From Marinilabiliales bacterium (GTDB lineage: Bacteria > Bacteroidota > Bacteroidia > Bacteroidales > F082): DNA of 35,779 nucleotides. Position 1 is the stretch's first letter. Every line of letters starts with the position of its first letter. Positions 7,957 through 15,249 of this stretch are shown here, piece by piece. Below the pieces are notes generated by a model. That model was not told the DNA's origin. It worked only from the letters and a program-made list of their open reading frames with translations, and ran no database searches. The stretch spans positions 1 to 35,779 of the forward strand of contig PKTA01000158.1 in assembly GCA_002869365.1 (NCBI GenBank), given 5' to 3'. The position numbers and the translations under genes are program-made.

Positions 7957-10149
7957 ATGCAGAACAGAGGAGCTATAAAGTTTTTTGCAATCGCCTTTGC
8001 ATTGGTTTGTTTATATCAACTTAGTTTTACTTTTTTCGCTTATCGCGCAGAAGGAAATGCTAAGGATTATGCTGTAAATGAAACTGCTCAGCAACTGGCA
8101 AAAGATTTGGCCAATGGAGACGAAGTAATGGAATCATATCTATTCGATTCTATCTCCCAAAAAAGAGAAAAATATTATCTCGACAGCATTGCCAATGTTG
8201 TTGTGTATAATTTAGGTGTTGCAAAATATACCTATAATGATGTAAAAGAGCGTGAAATCAACCTTGGTCTCGACCTGAAAGGTGGAATGAACGTAACTCT
8301 GGAAGTTTCCGTTGCTGATATCGTCAACGCTTTATCAGGAAATAGTCAGGATCCGGTTTTCCGTCAAGCCATGACTCTTGCCCATCAAAAACAAAAAAAC
8401 AGTGGTGAAGATTTTGTAACTCTGTTTGGTGAGTCATTTAATGAAGTTGATCCAAATGCTCGTTTGGCTTCAATATTCTTGTTCGAATTTAAGGACAAAG
8501 GTATTACTACCAGTTCTACAAATGCTGAAGTACTTCAGGTTATCAGAACAGAAGCAGAAGGTGCTATCGACAGATCTTTCCAGATTCTTCGTACTCGTAT
8601 CGACCGCTTTGGTGTTGCCCAGCCTAATATTCAAAAACTTGCCACATCAGGACGTATCTTAATTGAACTACCTGGTATTAAAGACCCTGAGCGTGTAAGA
8701 AAATTATTACAGGGAACAGCAAAACTAGAGTTCTGGGAAACTTATAACTTCTCTGAAGTATATACTTATTTCGACGAAGCCAACAGAAGGCTCAAACAAG
8801 AGATGAGTGTAGAAGAAAGTATTGCTGATGAAGGTGTTGGAGAATCTCCACTAGAAGCCGATTCTCAGAAAGAAACTGTTGAAGCAGAAAAAAGTAATGA
8901 TATTGCAGAAGCTATTGAAAATGTAGCAGACACTTCTTCAAACGAACTATTAAATCAGATAGAATCTGATACATCTGCAGCAAATAATGACGCTAATTTT
9001 GAGCAATACGCTAAAGATAATCCTCTTTATGCATATTTAATGCCTTCTTATAGCACTGACGAAAACGGAAGACCATTTGCAGTTAAAACTGCAAGAGTTG
9101 GTATTGCTGCCATAAAAGACACTGCACGCATAAATAATATGCTTAGCAAAGTAAAAGATGTTTTTCCAAGGGAAATGCGTTTGGTTTGGAGTGTTAAACC
9201 AAATCCTGAAACTCCTGACCTATTGGAACTTGTTGCTTTAAAAGCAAGTTCAAGAGATGGTAGTGCAGCTATGGCAGGTGATGTTATTGCCGATGCCCGT
9301 CAGGATTATGGTCAAAACGGTGAAGTAACTGTTGACCTTCAGATGGACTCACAAGGTGCTAAAATCTGGAAAAGATTAACCGGAGAAAACGTAGGTAGAC
9401 AAATAGCAATCGTTCTTGACGATTATGTATATTCATTCCCAGTTGTAAATGATGAAATCCCAAGTGGACGTTCAACAATTTCAGGTGGTGGAATGACCAT
9501 AGAAGAAGCACAAGACCTTGCAAATATTCTTAAAGCCGGTAAATTACCTGCTGCTGCTCGTATTGTTGAGGAAAATGTTGTAGGTCCTTCTTTGGGTCGT
9601 GAAGCTGTAACCTCCGGAATGAACTCTTTCATTCTTGCCTTTATATTGGTATTGGCATATATGATAGTTTATTATAGCCGTGCCGGTGTAGTAGCTAACA
9701 TTGCTCTTGTAACAAATATTTTCTTCCTGTTTGGTGTACTTGCTTCAATAGGAGCAGTTCTTACCTTGCCGGGTATGGCAGGTATCGTTCTTACTTTAGG
9801 TATGGCGGTAGATGCCAACGTAATTATCTACGAACGTATTAAAGAGGAGGTCCGGGCCGGAAAAGGAATGCAATTGGCAATTGTTGACGGTTATAAAAAT
9901 GCCTACTCAGCAATTGTTGATGGTAACGTTACAACACTGTTAACAGGTATTGTACTTTATATATTTGGATCAGGTCCTGTTCAGGGTTTTGCAACCACTC
10001 TTATTATTGGTATTCTTTCATCGTTGTTTACAGCCATTTTTATTACCAGAATGACTTTCACATGGATGCAGAAAAAGAATATGCCTATTACATTTGCAAG
10101 TAAAGCAACTGCCAATGTTCTTTCCAAAGCAAACTTCAATTTTATTTGA
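7957..10149 (+). CDS. secD: Protein translocase subunit SecD (SecD half of an interrupted SecDF)
   Basis: Inner-membrane protein that uses the proton gradient to help pull Sec substrates across the membrane. 730 codons before TGA. Membrane segment near residues 7-29, family motif LGLDLKGGMN at about 103-112, periplasmic P1 region with a long acidic low-complexity insertion (about 275-345), then five membrane segments from about 555 with the GMAVDANVIIYERIKEE motif. In Bacteroidota SecD and SecF are normally one polypeptide of about 1000 residues. Here the same frame continues directly after the TGA at 10147-10149 into SecF. The SecD part itself is complete; whether it is made alone or by read-through as a fusion is not decidable from sequence. 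Confidence 0.93.
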   Translation: MQNRGAIKFFAIAFALVCLYQLSFTFFAYRAEGNAKDYAVNETAQQLAKDLANGDEVMESYLFDSISQKREKYYLDSIANVVVYNLGVAKYTYNDVKEREINLGLDLKGGMNVTLEVSVADIVNALSGNSQDPVFRQAMTLAHQKQKNSGEDFVTLFGESFNEVDPNARLASIFLFEFKDKGITTSSTNAEVLQVIRTEAEGAIDRSFQILRTRIDRFGVAQPNIQKLATSGRILIELPGIKDPERVRKLLQGTAKLEFWETYNFSEVYTYFDEANRRLKQEMSVEESIADEGVGESPLEADSQKETVEAEKSNDIAEAIENVADTSSNELLNQIESDTSAANNDANFEQYAKDNPLYAYLMPSYSTDENGRPFAVKTARVGIAAIKDTARINNMLSKVKDVFPREMRLVWSVKPNPETPDLLELVALKASSRDGSAAMAGDVIADARQDYGQNGEVTVDLQMDSQGAKIWKRLTGENVGRQIAIVLDDYVYSFPVVNDEIPSGRSTISGGGMTIEEAQDLANILKAGKLPAAARIVEENVVGPSLGREAVTSGMNSFILAFILVLAYMIVYYSRAGVVANIALVTNIFFLFGVLASIGAVLTLPGMAGIVLTLGMAVDANVIIYERIKEEVRAGKGMQLAIVDGYKNAYSAIVDGNVTTLLTGIVLYIFGSGPVQGFATTLIIGILSSLFTAIFITRMTFTWMQKKNMPITFASKATANVLSKANFNFI
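10147..10149 (+). other. In-frame TGA splitting the SecDF reading frame
   Basis: The TGA follows ...NFNFI and precedes SRKKAYFISLALIV, in the same frame. Related fused SecDF proteins have a glycine-type residue here (F-[IV]-G-x-R-K), and the codon differs from GGA by one base, so a G-to-T change is the simplest origin. No ATG, GTG or TTG occurs in this frame between the TGA and 10342. Other explanations are a sequencing error, natural read-through, or a recent split. Confidence 0.9.
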
Positions 10150-10341
10150 AGCAGAAAGAAAGCATATTTCATTTCACTTGCTCTTATCGTTATAAGTATT
10201 GGTTCTTTAGCAACCCACGGATTAAATTATGGTATCGACTTTACAGGAGGTAGAACTTACCTTGTTCGTTTCGACCAGAATGTAAATACTGTTGATGTTA
10301 GAAAATCACTTACGGAATCCTTTGATAATGTAGCACCTGAG

Positions 10342-11136
10342 GTGAAGACATTTGGTTCCAGCAACCAGATTAAAGTAACCACAAAATATCTTATTGATGA
10401 CGAAGGGACAGAAGTTGATTCCATTATCCAGTCAAAATTATTTGCCGGATTAAAAACATACTACTCAACAGAGATAAAATATAGTGACTTTTCAAGTGAT
10501 ACAGAAGGAGATAATAAACTACTTGGTATTTTAAGTTCACAGAAAGTTGGACCAACGATTGCAGATGATATCAGAAATAAAGCATTATTTGCAATTTCAT
10601 TCGCTCTTATTCTAATCTTTGCATATATAGCAGTTAGATTTAGAAAATTGCAATATGGTTTAGCAGGTGTTGCAGCATTGTTCCACGATACACTTATTAC
10701 TTTGGGTATGTTCTCACTGTTCTATTCAATAATGCCATTTAGTATGGAAGTGGATCAGGCATTTATTGCTGCCATCCTTACAATTATTGGATACTCGATT
10801 AACGACACCGTAATTATTTTCGACCGTATCAGGGAAAATAATTTCTTATTCCCTAAACATAAATTGATAGATAATATTAATACTGGACTAAACTCTACCC
10901 TGGCACGTACCATTAACACTTCTGGTACTACCATAGTAGTATTATTAATGATCTTTGTCTTTGGTGGAGAAGTAATTCGTGGTTTTGTTTTCGCATTGTT
11001 AGTAGGTATTTTAATAGGTACTTATTCATCATTGTTCACTGCCAGTCCGATTGTTTACGATTTACTTGGAGGAAGTAAATCAGATGCTTTGAAAGACAAG
11101 AAAGAAAGTGAAGCCAAGTCGAAGCGTAAGAAATAA
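10342..11136 (+). CDS. secF: Protein translocase subunit SecF (SecF half of the interrupted SecDF)
   Basis: SecF-type homology starts at 10150, straight after the TGA, but the first standard start codon in frame is the GTG at 10342. Translation from there would give 264 residues lacking the first membrane segment (10168-10215) and the GIDFTGGRTY motif (near 10233-10262), both normally essential parts of SecF. The remaining part has five membrane segments and the motif IGYSINDTVIIFDRIREN. The C-terminus is lysine-rich. I therefore read this as the 3' portion of one SecDF gene of 1059 codons (7957-11136), not as a normal stand-alone secF. The 20 bases after its stop lead into a strong terminator. 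Confidence 0.8.
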   Translation: MKTFGSSNQIKVTTKYLIDDEGTEVDSIIQSKLFAGLKTYYSTEIKYSDFSSDTEGDNKLLGILSSQKVGPTIADDIRNKALFAISFALILIFAYIAVRFRKLQYGLAGVAALFHDTLITLGMFSLFYSIMPFSMEVDQAFIAAILTIIGYSINDTVIIFDRIRENNFLFPKHKLIDNINTGLNSTLARTINTSGTTIVVLLMIFVFGGEVIRGFVFALLVGILIGTYSSLFTASPIVYDLLGGSKSDALKDKKESEAKSKRKK

Positions 11137-11156
11137 TTATAAAATATAAATAATTT

Positions 11157-11196
11157 AGCCCTGTCATGATTAGTTTCACGACGGGGCTTTTTTTTA
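11157..11196 (+). terminator. Rho-independent terminator after secDF
   Basis: Nine-base stem AGCCCTGTC (11157-11165) with GACGGGGCT (11180-11188), one G-T wobble, 14-base loop, followed by a run of eight T (11188-11195). It is plus-strand oriented and immediately downstream of the SecF stop. Confidence 0.9.
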
Positions 11197-11197
11197 C

Positions 11198-11205
11198 TAT
11201 TTTTG
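11198..11205 (+). promoter_or_regulatory. Possible -7 box (TATTTTTG) for tatA
   Basis: Matches TAnnTTTG, begins two bases after the terminator T-tract and lies 22 bases before the tatA GTG. A -33 element would fall inside the terminator hairpin (TTTC near 11174). Overlap of terminator and promoter is plausible in this compact gap, but the call rests on a half-site. Confidence 0.4.
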
Positions 11206-11227
11206 CAATGATATATAAAACAAAATT

Positions 11228-11560
11228 GTGACTCTACTTTTTTTTGATTTTGGCTCAGGAGAAATTCTACTAATTTTATTGGTAGTATTTTTAGTTTTCG
11301 GACCTGATAAAATTCCGGAGTTGGCACGTAATCTGGGTAAAGTAATAAACGATGTAAAACGTGCATCAGAAGATATAAAAACTGAAATAAATAAAGAAGC
11401 CGACAGAAAAGAAAGAGAGAAAAGGCTCGAAGAATATAAGAATAATATAGGCCTTGAAGAGGTGGATGAAGTTGAAGAGAATAATGCTGAAAGTAAAGAC
11501 GAAATAGAACTTCCTGATATTGATGAAGGACCTGAAAATTCTGCTAAAAGGAAATCATAA
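11228..11560 (+). CDS. tatA: Twin-arginine translocase TatA/TatE family subunit
   Basis: 110-residue protein: a single N-terminal membrane segment (about residues 11-24, GEILLILLVVFLVF), the hinge and amphipathic helix FGPDKIPELARNLGKVI that define TatA/TatB, then a charged coiled-coil-like tail ending in an acidic stretch. TatA multimers form the pore for folded substrates. Starts at GTG 11228; no in-frame ATG would keep the membrane segment. TatC is not in the window. The tail is longer than in minimal TatA (about 60-90 residues), so TatB-like function is possible; many Bacteroidota have only TatA-type proteins. The PorE-like gene follows 33 bases on. Confidence 0.9.
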   Translation: MTLLFFDFGSGEILLILLVVFLVFGPDKIPELARNLGKVINDVKRASEDIKTEINKEADRKEREKRLEEYKNNIGLEEVDEVEENNAESKDEIELPDIDEGPENSAKRKS

Positions 11561-11593
11561 TTTAGGTTTTTGTACGTTGTTGATAAACAAGAA

Positions 11594-14065
11594 ATGAATA
11601 TAATTAAAATAATGTCGAAGAATTCATTAAAACTAGCGGTAATAAGTATACTTTTTATACTGCCTACTATATTGTTTGCTCAACGTAATCCTGCTAAAGC
11701 TGCCGATGAAGCCTTTAATGCCTTACAATATTCTGTTGCCATCGATAAATATAAGAAAGCATATACAAAAGTAAAGAGAAACAAAGAGGAAAAGAATCGC
11801 ATTACTTCTCAACTTGCTGAATGTTATAGGCTTACAGCAAACTATAAAAGAGCTGAAATTTCTTATAAAATGCTTGTAAAGAGGGATTGGGACAGAAAAC
11901 ATCCTATTGTTTTACTTCGTTATGCTGATATGTTAAAGATTAACGGCAAGTATGAAGAGGCCATTGAACAGTATCACGCTTATATGGAAAGAGAGCCGGA
12001 TGATCCACGTGGAAAAGCAGGTGCAGAATCTGCAGCATTAGTTGAAGAATGGATAGAAAATCCCTCAAAATATGAGGTCAGTAATATAAAAAAGATAAAT
12101 TCAAGAGAATCGGATTTTGCAGCAGCATTTACAAGTTCTAACTATAATGAAATTGTTTTTGGGTCTACACGTGATGGTGCAACAGGTAAACTAACTGATG
12201 AATGGACAGGGGAAAACTTTAGTGATCTCTTCGTTGCGAAACTTGATAGAAAAGATGAATGGTCGGCACCAGTTTTATTGGATAAATCGGAAACCGTTAA
12301 TACAAAAGCAAACGAAGGAACTCCTGCCTTGAGCAGCGATTTTAAAACCTTGTATTTTACACGTTGCCACAATGATGCTAAACGTGAATCCGGTTGCCAA
12401 ATATATAAATCACGCCGCTCCGGTCGTAACTGGCAGAAACCTGAAATGGTTGAAATTAATGGTATTGATACTATGTCGACAATAGGACAGCCAACAGTAA
12501 GCGAAAGCGAATTGTTACTTTATTTTTCCTCTCCGAGAAAAGGAGGATTTGGCGGAAAAGATATATGGGTTGCCATGCGTGATTCAAAAACCGATGCTTT
12601 TAGCAGACCTTTGAATATAGGAGATGTTGTAAACACTCCAGGAGATGAAATGTTTCCATTCCTGAGAAATGATACAATTTTGTATTTTGCCTCCGATGGT
12701 CATGGTGGAATGGGCGGACTGGATATTTTTATGACAACTATTGATACTGCAGGAAAATGGGGAGAACCGGTTAATTTAAAATATCCAATTAACTCTTCTT
12801 ACGATGATTATGCTATTATTTTTCATCCTGAAGAAGAGTATGGTTATTTGAGCTCAAACAGGAAAGGAAGTAGAGGAGAGGACGATATTTGGTATTTTAT
12901 TGAACCTCCTTTGTTATTCACTATTTCAGGAACTGTTACCGACAACCGTACATTGTTTGCCGTTGAAAATGCAAATGTTCAACTCGTTGGATCAAATGGC
13001 GTTTCTGTTTCTACTATTACAAATCCTGAAGGATTTTTTAAATTTGGAAATAGTCAGGTGGATGCAAATACAACCTACGATATAATTGTTCGTAAGCCTA
13101 ATTACCTCAATAGCAAAGCTACACTTACTACTGTTGGTGTAGAATTCAGTAAGGATTTTGAAAAAAATATTGTTTTAAATCAAATTCCGGCAGAACCTGT
13201 TGTGTTGCCCGACATATTATATGATCTGGCCAAATGGGATTTAAAACCTCAGTATCAGGATTCCCTGCAAGGACTTATTCAAACTCTGCGAGATAATCCT
13301 AATTTGGTAATAGAATTGGCATCGCACACCGATATCAGAGATTCGGATGAAAGAAATGATGTGCTTTCGCAAAGAAGAGCCCAATCGGTTGTAGATTATT
13401 TGATTATAAGAGGAATAGAGCCAGGAAGATTGGTTGCTAAGGGATATGGTGAAAGGGCTCCGAGAAAACTCAAAACATCAAAAACTTTAGATGGAATTAC
13501 TTTTGAAGAAGGGACTGTTCTTGATGAAGATTTTATAAATTCCCTGTCGACAGAAAAAGAAAAAGAGTTTGCTCATCAATTAAACAGAAGAACCGAATTC
13601 AGAGTTCTCAGAAAGGATTTTGTTCCTTCCTCATCTAATATAGATATAAATGATTTAAATGTGCTCATTAACCCTGAGGATAATTCTGTAATGTTTAAGG
13701 AGGAAACTAATACAGGTACATTTATTTCTACTAGTGTAGTATTAGGATATTATGAAAAGTTTGCTTACGACAGGCATTCGGAGGCAATGATTTCGCTCGA
13801 TAAGGCATTGATGTTGCTGAAAGGTGGTGCTATTGGTAAAGAAGATTTTGAAGGTGATCCTACAGAAATTCTGGTGGAGAATTCAATTAGAGACAATGCA
13901 ATAATTGTGATTCCTGAAATAACAATAGCAAATAAAACTGTTAACGACTTAAAAGTAAAAGTAAAACATAATATTCGTTACGGTCTTGTTTTAGGCGATT
14001 CTGCACTAAAGTTGTTCGGAGATTTTAAATTTGATAAGACGACTCATAAATTAACTTTTGATTAA
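11594..14065 (+). CDS. PorE-like OmpA-family protein (TPR, beta-propeller, carboxypeptidase-regulatory, OmpA) with extra C-terminal retropepsin-like domain
   Basis: 823 residues from ATG 11594 (ATG 11612 gives an equally good signal peptide). Signal peptide ending ...LFAQ near residue 30; TPR-like helices about 35-135; a PD40/WD40-type propeller about 165-430 with repeats such as FGSTRDG, LYFTRC, LLYFSS, LYFASDG and GYLSSNRKG; a CarboxypepD_reg-like Ig fold about 440-525; an OmpA peptidoglycan-binding domain about 540-672 with NDVLSQRRAQSV matching the NxxLSxxRAxxV motif. This order is that of PorE (P. gingivalis PG1058), which tethers the T9SS to peptidoglycan; four T9SS cargo genes lie nearby. 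Residues about 706-823 are additional and resemble a retropepsin-type aspartic protease domain in which the DTG triad reads D-R-H (Asp726, codon 13769-13771). PorE identity is inferred from architecture. Confidence 0.85.
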   Translation: MNIIKIMSKNSLKLAVISILFILPTILFAQRNPAKAADEAFNALQYSVAIDKYKKAYTKVKRNKEEKNRITSQLAECYRLTANYKRAEISYKMLVKRDWDRKHPIVLLRYADMLKINGKYEEAIEQYHAYMEREPDDPRGKAGAESAALVEEWIENPSKYEVSNIKKINSRESDFAAAFTSSNYNEIVFGSTRDGATGKLTDEWTGENFSDLFVAKLDRKDEWSAPVLLDKSETVNTKANEGTPALSSDFKTLYFTRCHNDAKRESGCQIYKSRRSGRNWQKPEMVEINGIDTMSTIGQPTVSESELLLYFSSPRKGGFGGKDIWVAMRDSKTDAFSRPLNIGDVVNTPGDEMFPFLRNDTILYFASDGHGGMGGLDIFMTTIDTAGKWGEPVNLKYPINSSYDDYAIIFHPEEEYGYLSSNRKGSRGEDDIWYFIEPPLLFTISGTVTDNRTLFAVENANVQLVGSNGVSVSTITNPEGFFKFGNSQVDANTTYDIIVRKPNYLNSKATLTTVGVEFSKDFEKNIVLNQIPAEPVVLPDILYDLAKWDLKPQYQDSLQGLIQTLRDNPNLVIELASHTDIRDSDERNDVLSQRRAQSVVDYLIIRGIEPGRLVAKGYGERAPRKLKTSKTLDGITFEEGTVLDEDFINSLSTEKEKEFAHQLNRRTEFRVLRKDFVPSSSNIDINDLNVLINPEDNSVMFKEETNTGTFISTSVVLGYYEKFAYDRHSEAMISLDKALMLLKGGAIGKEDFEGDPTEILVENSIRDNAIIVIPEITIANKTVNDLKVKVKHNIRYGLVLGDSALKLFGDFKFDKTTHKLTFD

Positions 14066-15231
14066 TGAAATCTCAATCCAGATACGATAAAAGAGGAGTT
14101 TCTGCATCGAAAGAAGATGTGCATTCAGCAATAAAGAATCTTGATAAAGGTTTGTTTCCCAATGCATTTTGTAAGGTAATACCTGATGTTTTGGGGGGAA
14201 GTGATGATTATTGTAATATTATGCATGCCGATGGAGCCGGCACAAAATCTTCCCTGGCTTATCTTTATTGGAAGGAAACCGGTGATATTTCCGTTTGGAA
14301 AGGTATAGCACAGGATGCCATTGTAATGAATACAGATGATTTACTTTGTGTTGGAGCAACGGATAATATTCTTTTATCCTCTACTATAGGTAGAAATAAA
14401 AACCTGATTCCCGGTGAGGTAATTGCTGAAATAATAAATGGAACCGAATCGTTTTTAGCAAAGATGAGAGAACTCGGAGTTAATATGATATTAACAGGAG
14501 GTGAAACTGCAGACGTAGGCGATTTGGTAAGAACAATTATAGTTGATAGTACCGTAACAGCTAGAATTCGCAAAGAAGATATTATAGAAAATAATATTAA
14601 GCCGGGAGATGTAATTGTTGGATTGTCATCTTCAGGACAAGCATCTTACGAGGATGAATACAATGGAGGAATGGGTAGCAATGGTCTTACTTCTGCTCGT
14701 CATGATGTTTTTTCAAAATATATTGCTAAAAAGTATCCGGAAAGTTTTGACCCTTCAATTCCTGAAGATTTAATATATTCGGGTAATATGAAATTAACCG
14801 ATAAGACTGAAGTTGATGGAGTTGATGCCGGTAAACTTGTTTTGGCACCCACAAGAACTTTTGCTCCGATAATTAAAGAAATACTAAGTAAGTATCGCAG
14901 GCAAATAAATGGATTAATCCACTGCAGTGGAGGTGCACAAACAAAAGTATTGCATTTTGTTGATAATCTGCATATTATAAAAGATAATCTATTTGAAACT
15001 CCGCCTTTGTTTAAACTTATTAAGCAACAATCAGGCACTGAATGGAAGGAAATGTACAAAGTTTTCAATATGGGTCACCGGATGGAATTATATGTTCCTA
15101 AGGATATTGCACAAGATATTATTGAAATATCCAAATCGTTTAATGTGGACGCCCAAATAGTTGGAAAAGTAGAGTTAAACAATTCAAAGAAACTTACTAT
15201 TAAATCGCAATATGGCGAGTTTGTTTATTAG
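14065..15231 (+). CDS. purM: Phosphoribosylformylglycinamidine cyclo-ligase (AIR synthase, PurM)
   Basis: ATP-dependent ring closure forming aminoimidazole ribonucleotide in de novo purine synthesis. 388 residues, the longer Bacteroidota form (about 345 in E. coli). Visible PurM motifs: SRYDKRGVSA at the N-terminus, HADGAGTKSSLAY, a nucleotide-binding region with NTDDLLCVGAT, LTGGETADVGDLVRT, and near the C-terminus FNMGHRMELYVP, equivalent to the FNMGIGM segment of the family. The ATG overlaps the last base of the PorE-like stop (TAATG at 14063-14067), so translation is likely coupled to the upstream envelope gene although the functions are unrelated. Confidence 0.93.
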   Translation: MKSQSRYDKRGVSASKEDVHSAIKNLDKGLFPNAFCKVIPDVLGGSDDYCNIMHADGAGTKSSLAYLYWKETGDISVWKGIAQDAIVMNTDDLLCVGATDNILLSSTIGRNKNLIPGEVIAEIINGTESFLAKMRELGVNMILTGGETADVGDLVRTIIVDSTVTARIRKEDIIENNIKPGDVIVGLSSSGQASYEDEYNGGMGSNGLTSARHDVFSKYIAKKYPESFDPSIPEDLIYSGNMKLTDKTEVDGVDAGKLVLAPTRTFAPIIKEILSKYRRQINGLIHCSGGAQTKVLHFVDNLHIIKDNLFETPPLFKLIKQQSGTEWKEMYKVFNMGHRMELYVPKDIAQDIIEISKSFNVDAQIVGKVELNNSKKLTIKSQYGEFVY

Positions 15232-15249
15232 TCAACAAAAATAAACTTG

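Noticed and set aside
10147-10149. TGA as a reassigned glycine codon (as in some candidate phyla)
   Set aside because: If TGA were a common Gly codon, many in-frame TGAs would be seen; the other genes have none, and NatB ends at a TGA in the expected place. The gene set is clearly Bacteroidota.
10147-10149. TGA as selenocysteine
   Set aside because: SecDF needs no redox residue in the linker, and I see no reason from the surrounding sequence to expect a SECIS element.
14700-15068. Minus-strand ORF of 122 codons inside purM
   Set aside because: Antisense to conserved PurM sequence with no independent evidence for coding.
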